DNA of 64,000 bases from Sweltsa coloradensis (Eukaryota; Arthropoda; Insecta; Plecoptera; Chloroperlidae). Position 1 is the first letter of the stretch, and each line of letters begins with the position of its first letter. Positions 9,615 to 20,989 of the stretch are shown here, piece by piece. The notes under the pieces are model-generated. The model was not told the DNA's origin. It did no database searches and worked only from the letters and a program-made list of their open reading frames with translations. The stretch spans positions 434,001 through 498,000 of the forward strand of contig JAMZAV010000636.1 of the NCBI GenBank assembly GCA_024449915.1. The letters run 5' to 3'. A program made the position numbers and the translations under genes.

Positions 9615-11110
9615 GTGAAATATCGCTTGCCTCCTGGCGGATTATCATGTTTCATATTATTATGTACCATCATGCCAAATTTTATGCTGATAACTCATTC
9701 GGTGCCTTCATGGTGAATGCTGGAAATCAAGGTAAAAATAACATAAACTATTAGGGATGGGGGTTGAAAAATGTGGTTTAGGAAATGAGAATAGGCCGAT
9801 TGGGTTACAACACATTAAAAAATAATTTACTAATTTGAATAAAAATTCAATTTTGGGTTAGAGCTATGAATTATTCCAATTTTAGGGGATGATTTAGGGG
9901 GTGTTGGGGGTGGAATATCGCTTGCCTCTCGGCGAATTATTTTTCATATTAGTATGTACCATCATGCTAAATTTCATGCTGATAACTCATTAGGTGCCTT
10001 CATGGTGAATGCTGGAAATCAAGGTAAAAATAATATAAGCTATAAGGGATGGGGGTTGAAAAAATGGGGTTTAGGAAATGAGAATAGGCCGATTGGGTTA
10101 AAACACATTGAAACATAATTTTAATAACTAATTTGAATAAAACATCGATTTTAGATTAGAGCTATGAATTATCCCAATTTTAGGGGGTGTTGGGGGTGGA
10201 ATATCGCTTGCCTTTCGGCGGATTATTTTTCATATTATTATGTACCATCATGTCAAATTTCATGATGATAACTCATTAGGTGCCTTCATGGTGAATGCTG
10301 GAAATCAAGGTAAAAATAATATAAACTATTAGGGATGGGGGTTGACAAAATGTGGTTTAGGAAATGAGAATAGGCCGATTGGGTTAAAACACATTAAAAC
10401 ATAATTTACTAATTTGAATAAAATTTAAATTTTGGGTTAGAGCTGTGAATTATTCCAATTTTAGGGGATGATTTAGGGGGTTTTAGGGGTGGAATATCGT
10501 TTGCCTCTCGGCAAATTATTTTTCATATTAGTATGTAGGGCCTACCATCATGAAAAATTTCATGCTGATAAATCATTAGGTGCCTTCTTGGTGAATGCTG
10601 GAAATCAAGGTAAAAATAATATAAACTATAAGGGATGGGGGTTAAAAAAATGTGGTTTAGGAAATGAGAATAGGCCGATTGGGTTAAAACACATTAAAAC
10701 ATAATTTTAATAACTAATTTGAATAAAACACCAATTTTAGATTAGAGCTATGAATTATTCCAATTTTAGGGGGTGTTGGGGGTGGAATATCGCTTGCCTC
10801 TCGGCGGATTATTTTTCATATTATTATGTACCATCATGTCAAATTGCACGATGATAACTCATTAGGTGCCTTCGTGGTAAATGCTGGAAATCAAGGTAAA
10901 AATAATATAAACTATTAGGGATGGGGGTTGACAAAATGTGGTTTATATAATGAGAATAGGCTGATTGGGTTAAAACACATTAGAACATAATTTTAATAAC
11001 TAATTTGATTAAAAATTCAATTTTGGGTTAGAGCTATGAATTATTTTAATTTTAGGGGATGATTTAGGGGGGTTGGGGGTGGAATATTGCTTGTCTCTCG
11101 GCGGAAGTTT
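9615..11110. repeat. satellite array, unit about 292 bp, five units plus a partial
   Basis: Units begin at GTGGAATATCGCTTGCC-like sequence at 9615, 9910, 10196, 10490, 10782 and 11079 (spacings 286-297). Unit ends alternate. Units 1, 3 and 5 end with an extra GATGATTTAGGGG. Units 2 and 4 lack it and share an ATTTTAGATTAGAGC variant. Unit 5 looks chimeric. This is a two-unit higher-order pattern. One unit has acquired a short open frame by chance. Confidence 0.92.
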
Positions 11111-11480
11111 GTGAGTTTGAGGTACATCTAAGTGTGGTCCAAGTGTCATAGTTCTAAGATGTACCGTTTTCTCTGTAGGCTCTTATTCCTCTCTGGCAGA
11201 ATCCACTACCCCCCCAACCAACCAACCAGCCAGCCGAAAGGTTATCGTCGATTTTTACGCACTTTTTTAACACAGAACGGGTTATCGGATCGGGCTGATT
11301 TTTTTTTTGGTATGTCATGGACCACATATCAGGTCATATACCGAGTTTCAAGATTGTAAATCTTTCGGGACGGCGTGTGCAGATAGCTGAAAACCCCCCA
11401 ACTCGGGTAGCTGTAAACAGGGCCGAGTTATCGTCGCCTACTAGCAGTCGCGTGCGCTTGGCTGCGGGCGAACGACCGTC
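11111..11480. other. no gene recognised
   Basis: Non-repetitive except for short CCAACCAACCAACCAGCCAGCC microrepeats at about 11214-11236. The 75-residue frame present here has no recognisable family. Confidence 0.5.
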
Positions 11481-11591
11481 GTCCTAGATCTATGTGGACC
11501 AAAATAGAAGCAGGTTAAAGCCAATTTGAGAAATTTCCTAAAACATAATTTTCGCAAATTTCTGGATAAAAAATGAAAAATTCGTGTTAAA

Positions 11592-11637
11592 TATATATAT
11601 ATATAGATATATATATGTATATATATCTATATATATG
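11592..11637. repeat. AT-dinucleotide microsatellite
   Basis: Interrupted (AT)n with a self-complementary TATAGATATA/TATATCTATA core. It lies inside the TTAA-type miniature element. Confidence 0.9.
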
Positions 11638-11650
11638 GTCATAAGATATA

Positions 11651-12259
11651 GTTGGTTTAGATAGAGCCTATCGGCTAGGTTAGTGTTTGTGGTTGGGGAA
11701 AGGAGAGAGGAGACCAATAGTTACCTTAAAGGATGTAGGTAGCTGCTCGAGACAAGGTGCACAAATATTTATTTACAATTAATACAAATGTCGAACGTTT
11801 CGGCCTACGCGGCCTTGGTCACCGACCGTTGGAGAAGAACTTAACAACTAACAAACAAACAAAAACTAACATTTAAACATTATTTACAGTTATATTACAT
11901 TACAAGGCGCTGTTGTGATGAGTAGGTGGCGGTGTGCAGATGGGAGGTCTGCTTCAGATTGAGATTATGCTTTTGGCGCGAGCTGGTGATGATTTGGTGC
12001 GCCAATTCCCATTGTCTCAGGTGTTCCTCATTGCATGATGGGGGCAACGACTTCACTACCCTTGTGGTGTAACAGGATTGTTAAAGTCACTGTTGTGGGT
12101 GCCTGCGTGTTGGGCCACCGGTTTCAGGTCTAGTTTTTTGACAGTGTCCTGTCTGTGCCCATTCATTCTCGTGCTCAGAGAGTTAGTGGTGAGGCCTATG
12201 TACTCGGCTGGTCATAGCTGGCACTGTAGTTAGTATATCAGGTTGGTAGTGGCACAGCT
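11651..12259 (-). mobile_element. 5'-truncated Penelope-like retroelement with GIY-YIG endonuclease end
   Basis: The element is flanked by a perfect 10-bp duplication, ATAAGATATA (11641-11650 and 12260-12269), and so is precisely delimited at 609 bp. On the minus strand the 5' part encodes a GIY-YIG nuclease-like segment: NLIY, then EYIGLTTNSLSTRMNGHRQD, then a downstream histidine (about 12255-12100). An HLRQWELAHQ segment follows. In-frame stops are present. The 3' part is the terminal-repeat region, with a hammerhead-like motif at 11790-11826. The reverse transcriptase is missing. It was inserted into the TTAA-type miniature. Confidence 0.8.
11790..11826 (-). ncRNA. hammerhead ribozyme-like motif with swapped C3/G8
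   Basis: On the minus strand: a 4-bp stem I (GTCG/CGAC), core GTGACCA in the position of the usual CTGANGA, a stem-loop GGCC-GCGTA-GGCC, then GAAACGTT with a self-complementary ACGT as minimal stem III. The core departs from consensus at exactly two bases, C3 to G and G8 to C. These two pair with each other in hammerhead structures, so the pair is kept. One extra A lies before stem II. Penelope-like elements are known to carry such motifs; cleavage is not shown. Confidence 0.55.
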
Positions 12260-12375
12260 ATAAGATATAATTTTTTAAACTGTCATTTTAGTGTAGTATT
12301 GTGCTATAGATCATGAGGTAAAAATAATTTTTTGAGTTAATAGCCCCTTTAATGATTTTGACTGTTAGGCCTATA

Positions 12376-13037
12376 AAAGTCTTCCTCTTCTTCTTCTTTT
12401 CATATGCCAACAATTGACATTTTCATGTCATCATGTATTTTCTAGTTAGCCAGTAGAGATAGGTCTCCTGTTCGCTCCAATCCATGCCATTTGCCATTTT
12501 GTCCCGTTCAACCTTGATATATGTACATTGAAAAAGATGGTTCTTGTCTTGTTCACCAGCTCCACACATCCGACAGACACTAGATTCAAAAATTCCAAAT
12601 CTATGGAGGTGCTTTCCGAGCAGGTCATGTCCTGTTTGAAGCCGGAATTTAGCTGTTTCTATTTTTCTACTGTAGCACTTACGTTTACCAGTCGGCCTCA
12701 TTTTAATTTAATCTTCCCACAGTTTACTCTGCCCCTTCTCTTGCCATTCCTTACGGACTACTTTGTATGTCGATGCACGCAGGTGAGATTTGAGAGATTT
12801 ACCGGTATGTGACAGTTTTTTACTTTCTTGTTGCTTTTTGCTACCTTGTTCGGCTAGGTAGTCGGCCTTCTCATTACCATATTTGCCAAAGTGGGCCAGT
12901 ATCCATTGTATCACAATTTTGTTCCCATCATTCATGAGGTGTAGAATCTGTAGGTTACAGTGTCTAATTTTGGGTTCTGTTTCCTCCCTATTTGCAATGG
13001 CTGCAATGGCAGTAAGTAGTAAAGTAGACCTGGTCAT
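12376..13037 (-). pseudogene. LINE RNase H and C-terminal fragment
   Basis: Minus-strand frames encode the end of an RNase H domain, with the ANREETEP...GNEKADYLAEQGS motif (about 13037-12850). Next comes the post-RNase H segment FRLQTGHDLLGKHLHRFG, then a zinc-knuckle-like CRMCGAGEQDKNHLFQC (12701-12500). The 3' end is GAA-rich (12376-12395), like the copy at 31139. The reverse transcriptase is absent, so this is 5'-truncated, and a frame change separates the two pieces. The family is the I/Nimb-like group of RNase H LINEs. Confidence 0.8.
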
Positions 13038-13269
13038 CAGTACCGGTTTTTATTTTATCGTTGTGTTGTCACTGTGTTGTTCATTTCAGGAATGGGAGCG
13101 GCAAGGAGTCTCCTGAACTTTCGACATCGTGTGTCGCAGCTCACGTGTCATTCTTCAACTTCAAAAGTCTCGGACGTCGTCATATTCAGCCGCCTACGCT
13201 CTTCTCGCACAATAATTGAAATGATGTTTGTAAGTCAGTTCTTGGAACATTTGAGTAACTCCTAATTCC

Positions 13270-14560
13270 TTCTATCCTCCCTTTTAAGAGGTTTATCATG
13301 CATGTTCGGTACGGTGCTCGACTGCGTACTTAACTATACCTATCATTTGTAAGTGTAATGGTGTAAAGTCTGTTAGCTTGCAGTCTCCAAGTTATCTGAC
13401 ACAGCTGTAGTCAGTGAGTGAAGTGATGATATCGTTAAGTTAGTGGTCATGAAGAAGCACCAGCATGTTTGCATGTTCCCAGCATGTTCACTAGCTCACA
13501 CCACAGTTCACCAATGTTAACACTATCCAAGTGAAAATAATTTAAATGTTACTGATGCGGCCCGATTTAAGAACCAAATTCGATATCAATTGATTTAAAA
13601 ATTGCCTTGATAAATCTAATCGTGCTCAAATCATGATGTGAATGCAGGAAATAATTGTGATGTAATTTTGGCAATTGCCTATTTTTAATTGTTTTGTAAT
13701 TAATACCAACTAGGCCTACAATTTCATGGAGTGAAAAAACTTGTTTTATAATTAGCCCTACTTTTGTAGTGGGATGTGGCTACTTAATGCTCTCCTATGG
13801 TGCATTATCTGTACATTTCCCCCGTCTCAAGGTTCGATTTAAATTTCCCTAAACTGAAAAATCCGTTGTTCTCAATCGTAGAACAGGCCTAAATCTCTTT
13901 GGTCCGAAGTTGTTAGCCAATGTGTAGAGGTCCTTGAAAGTGGTTTTATTTTGTAGTGAATTTCGTTTTTAAAATTTAAAATTTCGGTGTTATTGGTTTA
14001 AAGCTGTATTTCAGCGGTTTTATCTATATTTACCAATTTATATGCGAGTAATATTCGTTCACGCCTCGCATATCATTCTAGCCACAAAACAAACAAGTTT
14101 GAATGTACTTATGTTCAGACTGGTGTAATTTACTACAAGTAAATTCATCATTTTTTCTGAACTTTATTTTATAAAAACTTTGTTTGGTTGAACTATACTG
14201 GCATAAAATATTGAAAATTACACCGTAATTTAACAATAATTCCCATTTTTAGTGCTTTTCGTTGTTAAAAACATGATTATTGTGAATTTCGGTGTTATTA
14301 CGAAATTTACACCTATTTCGGTGTTTGGCGGTGATTCAATTTTGGCATTTTCTGGTTTAGATTTGATCAATTCATGCTCATTTTATGAAATTAAATGGTT
14401 AGCACATATTTCGGTTTTATCGTCAGTCACGAATTTCAAGGGGCTCTACCAATGTGTATCCAATCCAATACCAACAAAAAAGTCTGTCCCAACATTTTTT
14501 TTTGAAAAATTATAAAATTCATCATAATTATGAATTTATGATTTACAGAATGAAAAGCAT
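13270..14560. other. no gene or repeat recognised
   Basis: AT-rich sequence with scattered short frames and no convincing family match. A recurring TTTCGGTGTTATT word at 13984, 14288 and 14318 is the only pattern noticed. Confidence 0.5.
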
Positions 14561-15060
14561 TAGGCCTTACAGACAAACTATGGCAAAATAGAGTGGCTCA
14601 GTAATTTGTAACTCTGGTTTGAGGCAAGGCAAAACATAGATGTAAACCCGGTACAAGAACTAAGCCCTGTGATATATGCTAATGACTTCATAATCAAGAG
14701 AGACAATATTGAAGAGCTGCAAAGAGAAACTGTGAAACAGAAGTTGTAATTGCAGAATTTGGACTGACTATTGGTATTTAAAAAAAGAAAACTGGTAGTG
14801 GAGAGAGCCAAGAAAGGAACCAGCAGGACATCGAGGGAAAAGAAAAAGGTTGGAGAGTAGGCCTATATTAACTACAAGAGATTTACAAGAAGAAGTAGGT
14901 ACCTATACGTAATAAATAACAAAGAAGGCAAGAGGAAAAGTAAAGTGAGAACTCTAAAAGACTAGCTCCAGCCAAAACATTCTGTCGGCACGTAAGGAAG
15001 TTACCGTGGGATGAAGAATTTCTCAACCAAATCATAGCCGTTGCTATAAGGCTTGCATGA
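14560..15060 (+). pseudogene. degenerate LINE reverse transcriptase fragment
   Basis: Plus-strand frames read GLRQGKT near 14610, then IYANDFIIKRDNIEELQRET (about 14670-14730), then FGLTIG. These are the order and spacing of the reverse-transcriptase loop, catalytic box and following helix. The catalytic box is YAND in place of YADD, and stops interrupt every frame. Only this short part is recognisable. Confidence 0.55.
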
Positions 15061-15211
15061 CATGCAGGCGAGTCTGTGTAAAATAGGTACCATTTAAAAA
15101 ATCCACTTCACTGAGAACATGAATAAACATGTTTGAGTAAAGGTACAATATCTTATCCTAAAAAAATGTTAGGTAAGTGCACAGACACAAATAGATGAAT
15201 GGATTACCGAG

Positions 15212-15945
15212 TAGTTATAATATCGGGTAGTAAATAATAGTCGACTCTAGAGCCTTGGGAATCGAGCAGGAGTCGACTCCTCGATCGGGGATGAAGATGG
15301 CCCAAGGTAAAAGCGGTTGACCTTCACCAATGTAAAACATCCTCCTACAGGCCTATTATTTGTTCCAGGAGAGAGCAAAATAAACAAATGTTTGGCAGTA
15401 AGAAACAATAATTTATTGGTTGTTTGTAAGGTTGACTTGGTTTTGAATTTTTTACGCAAAAGTTTTTTTTGCCTAGTACGCTAGTTGCACAACACTGTCC
15501 GACCGCCCCCCCCCCCCTCCTCCCACGCCGCCAACTAAGTAAGTATTGCTAGCTCGCCAGTCAGTCTTGGCCCAAGACTCTTGCTGCTTTGTTTTGTTTA
15601 CGTCATGAGATAAGATAATGTGACCACAAGTGCAATCTAATTCATTTTATCTGCACAGCAGTCGGAAGCTCGAGTTACACTACAATGGTGAGACTAAGGT
15701 CGAGACAAGAGTCAGGGAGAGAGAGCGACAGAGCGAGGTAGATAAGCGAGATATAGCGGGGAGGGGTAGCGAGTAAAGCACCAGCAACTCAACAGAAGTC
15801 AGAAATCCAAGTTCCAACACAATAAGCGGCATCCAAGTCTAACTTCAAACAAACTGACAATATCTAACACAGCAACCCACTTTCAAAGGAATCGACTTCT
15901 TGAAAAAGGACTCTGGTAGGAGTCGAGTACCCGATGTCATCACTA
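15212..15945. mobile_element. hAT-type miniature element (734 bp)
   Basis: Flanked by a perfect 8-bp duplication TTACCGAG (15204-15211 and 15946-15953). Ends TAGTTATAATATCGGGTA and TACCCGATGTCATCACTA form imperfect TIRs. The subterminal regions contain repeated GTCGACTC and GACTCTGG words in inverted arrangement. It sits inside a Penelope-like terminal region that resumes at 15954. Confidence 0.85.
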
Positions 15946-16250
15946 TTACCGAGACGTTTCGACCATCTGGTGGTCTTTATTACTCAGCGTGAGTTAGAGT
16001 TACTGAAGTAGTAGTAGTTCTAAAGTAAGCATGGTATGTACAATGAGGGCGCTGTCAAAGTTAGGTGGTGGCAGATGGAACTAGGTCTAGGGGAAGCAGA
16101 GCACGCCTGCTACCTGTTGTTGCGGTTAGGAAACTGACAAGATCTGGTGATGTGTTGGTGCGACAGTTCCCAGTTTCTGAGTTACAACTTCTTGCAGTCA
16201 TGGGAAGTGCCTTGATGATTCTGGAAACATGAACATGAAACAACAACATG
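15946..16250 (-). pseudogene. Penelope-like element remnant, C-terminal end and terminal repeat
   Basis: The minus strand encodes LRNWELSHQHITRS at about 16190-16140, matching HLRQWELAHQIITS in the 11651-12259 copy. This is followed by a terminal-repeat segment with a degenerate hammerhead-like motif (about 15953-15997). There a CTGAGTA core has lost G8, and stem I does not form. The hAT miniature at 15212 splits it from sequence continuing left of 15204. Confidence 0.6.
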
Positions 16251-16764
16251 AAAAAATCATAAGATCCTAATAATTAAATAACTTGCAGATTGGCCATCTA
16301 AGGTTGACTATTTCTACTTATTGCATAGTCAAAACGGACAGTTCAAATTGATTTGAATGCGGGGTATTGTGCCTTGATTGTCGCGTACTTGCTCTTGGGG
16401 AGAGAAAGAGAGTGAGAGATGTAGCTGGCATCGGAAAGCAGGGAGATAGGCCAAATACGAGGAGTGTTTGAAGGGCTTGGCACCTAGTCTAGCCGAGTTT
16501 GACATTGGGCTTGATTTATTCGAACCCAGCTGCTGGAATCCAACGCACTAACTACTAGTACTAATCAATACAAAGTACGTACAAGTTTATAGAAATAATT
16601 ACAAAACAATGTAGGCACTTAACAAGTAACAACAAATCAAACAAATAATGAAATAATGTGAGAAACATGTAGAGATAGGATAGGAGACCAACAGCTTACC
16701 TGAAGAAGAGTAGGCGCGCCGTGATAGAAGACACAAACACAAATAAACAAATACAACACTACAT

Positions 16765-16802
16765 TTCAAACGTTTCGGTCTAACAAGACCTTCCTCAGTG
16801 AG
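16765..16802 (-). ncRNA. hammerhead ribozyme-like motif, left arm
   Basis: Minus strand: CTGAGGA core (fits CTGANGA), stem II GGTCT/AGACC with TGTT loop, GAAACGTT with self-complementary ACGT stem III, and a 3-bp stem I (TCA/TGA). An extra A precedes stem II. Confidence 0.55.
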
Positions 16803-16828
16803 TAGAGAAGAGATACTGAGGTTCTCTA

Positions 16829-16866
16829 TTCACTGAGGAAGGTCTTGTTAGACCGAAACGTTTGAA
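16829..16866 (+). ncRNA. hammerhead ribozyme-like motif, right arm
   Basis: Same core as the left-arm copy, on the plus strand: CTGAGGA, stem II GGTCT/AGACC, GAAACGTT. Stem I is 4 bp (TTCA/TGAA). The predicted cleavage would fall after the T at 16862. Stem III is only ACGT, so activity would need dimer pairing, as described for other Penelope-type hammerheads. Confidence 0.6.
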
Positions 16867-17155
16867 ATGTAGTGTTGTATTTGTTTATTTGTGTTTATGT
16901 CTTCTATCACGGCGCGCCTACTCTTCTTCAGGTAAGCTGTTGGTCTCTTATCCTATCTCTACATGTTTCTCACATGATCCAACCTTTTGGCATTCCTTTC
17001 ATCACAATAATGAAATAAGTATAAAATTATTGGTTTTATGAACATTGTTGTAAAATGTAAAGATAATGATGCAAAATGATGATGAAATGTTTTGAACAAT
17101 TTCGTCAATTAAATAGGGGGGATAAGAATAATGCTTAAAAACAACGTGATAGAGA

Positions 17156-17235
17156 GATTGATTGATTGATTGATTGTCGTCTTTATTGATGGCGGGATTA
17201 AGGCCTGTTAAGCCTTCTCTTCCATCCAACCACTT
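17156..17235 (-). mobile_element. 3' end of a retroposon with (AATC)n tail
   Basis: The minus strand reads GGCTTAACAGGCC...CATCAATAAAGACGAC, then a run of AATC units. The same tail type closes the elements at 32516 and 41752. The body upstream is not recognised, so it may be a SINE or a LINE 3' end. Confidence 0.55.
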
Positions 17236-17239
17236 CCTA

Positions 17240-18330
17240 ATTACAACAAATCACAACATTACAGGATTACATAAAAAGATGACATTTAAAAAAAAATACT
17301 ATGATCACACAAGTTAAATGTGCAATTTAAGAGCTAAAAATAATGTTAACATCATACTAAAATAGCTAAAACAAACTAAATTTTGAAATAATACATTAGG
17401 AGTAACATTATTGCAAAGTTAAAATTTTCAAGGGATATGGTAATGTTATGCAAATGGTGGCTTTAAATCTATTTATGTAAATCTATAATAGTTTAAGAAA
17501 CATTCATTCATCCATTCACACAAAAGTACACAATTAATATGGCTTTAGCCATTGTGTGCAGAAATACAAAGCAAGCAGGAGCAGGTTGTGGTATGCATTA
17601 CTCAATCATTAACAAAGGCTGTAGTGGCTGATGTCTATAGCTGCTAATTAATTATAATTACTCAAGTAATGTTAGTAAACTTTATGCTTGAAAGTGTCGT
17701 AACTTATTCCGTAAACATCCCTGATGCTGGTTGGGAGAGTGGGTGGAAGATTGCACATGTGGTCTCTTTACCTTATAATAATGTAAACAATACAATACAG
17801 CGTGAGTCTTAAGGCACAGCTAGGACGCAATGACTGGGAAGGGTTGGGGGGAGGGAACGGCTAATCTTTGAAGCTTACCACTTTATATCTTGAAGCATAA
17901 ACAAAAATCTAAAAAAGGGTAGCAGAGATAATGGGAGTAAAGAGACAAGAGGTTCATATTGCAGGTTTGCTACTTGCCCACCTGGGAGTGTAGGCTGATC
18001 TTATATTTTCTTGAAGTAGGCCTACAACCCTTGAAAATAAATGAATTTGCATTGGCAAAGTACTTTTGTGGGAAGCAGTCAATTGGAGTAACGAGTCAAC
18101 CATAGTGGTTTTTCCACAGATCTATCCCCAGTACATATTCCACATGACAGTTACGCCCCACTATCCGTTTGGGTTTTGTTAGAAAAATTCACGAAGGCTA
18201 TGTCTTTGAAAGACATTGAATTTCGGGTGTTTTTTTTTCCTCTTCAAAATGGTCGCAAAATGGAATAGGGAGTCTGCATTTGCCCGCACAATGATTTTTA
18301 CTTACGACGGGCCGTTTAAAGGTACCCTTT
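17240..18330. other. no gene recognised
   Basis: AT-rich sequence without a supported gene or repeat, apart from the adjoining retroposon tail on its left. Confidence 0.5.
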
Positions 18331-18339
18331 GCGTATGAT

Positions 18340-18620
18340 ATTGTATATACATAATATGAGAAGAATGGATAAGCAAAGATTACCAAGGGTGGAATTTGAA
18401 GTAGGAGAGATGAGCATTAGAAAACCTGGTAGACCGTGAAAAGTGGCAGTACCAAATAAGAAATGATGTAGAAGAGAGATGAGGATTGGGAAGAAGTAGA
18501 AGCAGGAAGACTGTTGTAGGATGGAAGATGGCATGAACTGGTGGAAGAAGACTGAAAGATGAAGAGAACATGACAGGCCTGACAAACCAATGTTTATTAA
18601 CTATCTGTGTGCTCAAGAAA
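18340..18620 (+). pseudogene. LINE C-terminal fragment
   Basis: The plus-strand reading MDKQRLPRVEFEVGEMSIRK followed by a GRP motif and, further on, a MNWWKK segment has the layout of the basic C-terminal tail of endonuclease/reverse-transcriptase LINEs (RLPK...GRP...W). Several stops interrupt it. The catalytic domain is not present nearby. Confidence 0.45.
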
Positions 18621-18643
18621 ACTGGTGGCTAGAGCCCCCCACC

Positions 18644-19223
18644 TAGGGTTACCATAAGTGTCTCAGCCAAAAAGAGGACATTCCGTGCACAGACATTCGC
18701 AGAGTACAAGGGGTCTGGGGCAGCCCAGCCGCCGGAGGCGAAATTTTTTTTGGACATTTTTACAGTCAGTATAGCGTTTAGAGCGATCTGAACAAGGATC
18801 AAGGAAGGACAGTGGTGCCAACACCTTTTAAATTGAGGGGTTATTTTTTAAATGAACACTACATTTTAAGACAAAATGAAGACAAGTGGCCTAGGCCTAC
18901 AACACTTCCTTACGTACGCCGTACGACGTGGACACAAGGCACACGAAACGTACAGAAATGGTAACTAAATCACGTGATAGTACACTGCTTGCTGCACAGC
19001 CTGGCGTGTTGTGTGACACGCTCGGACATGATCGGCTGCTCGTATTCGGCGATTTAAGGTCGGTGGATGTAAGTGAGGGGACGGAAGGGTGCGCATGCGC
19101 CTCTGCATTGAATTTGGTGAATTTACCGGACATTTGCATTATTTTGAAAACACCGCCCGGACGCCCGGACAGACATAAAAAAAGAGGACATGTCCGGCTT
19201 TAGCCGGACGTATGGTAACCCTA
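18644..19223. mobile_element. hAT-type miniature element (580 bp)
   Basis: Flanked by a perfect 8-bp duplication CCCCCACC (18636-18643 and 19224-19231). Ends TAGGGTTACCATA and TATGGTAACCCTA form the TIRs. AAAAAGAGGACA occurs near both ends, and a GTCCGGCTTTAGCCGGAC hairpin lies at the right. The 91-residue frame inside is not a recognised protein. Confidence 0.9.
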
Positions 19224-19231
19224 CCCCCACC

Positions 19232-20985
<1,754 letters not shown>

Positions 20986-20989
20986 ACCA

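Larger units (their letters stand above)
11480..12348 (-). mobile_element. TTAA-type miniature element, split by a Penelope-like insertion
   Basis: The right end reads ...AATAGCCCCT followed by TTAA (12349-12352). It matches, inverted, the start of the element at 62073-62717. Matching continues through 12348-12260 and resumes at about 11640-11480, on the other side of the 609-bp insertion. The left terminus is not visible. Confidence 0.65.
16658..16973. mobile_element. Penelope-like terminal repeats in inverted orientation (near-perfect palindrome)
   Basis: Two ~155-bp arms (16658-16811 and 16822-16973) are almost exact reverse complements around a ~10-bp centre. Each arm carries the ACCTGAAGAAGAGTAGGCGCG segment and a hammerhead-like motif. 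The arms match the terminal-repeat part of the 11651-12259 element (GGAGACCAA...TTACCT). It reads as two Penelope-type terminal repeats joined head to head. A cruciform could form in DNA. Confidence 0.75.

Noticed and set aside
9615..11110. CRISPR-like array
   Set aside because: Units are 292 bp and continuous without unique spacers, in eukaryotic DNA; it is a satellite.
15953..15997. Third hammerhead ribozyme
   Set aside because: The core is CTGAGTA (G8 lost without compensation) and no stem I forms, so it is listed only as a relic of the Penelope element.
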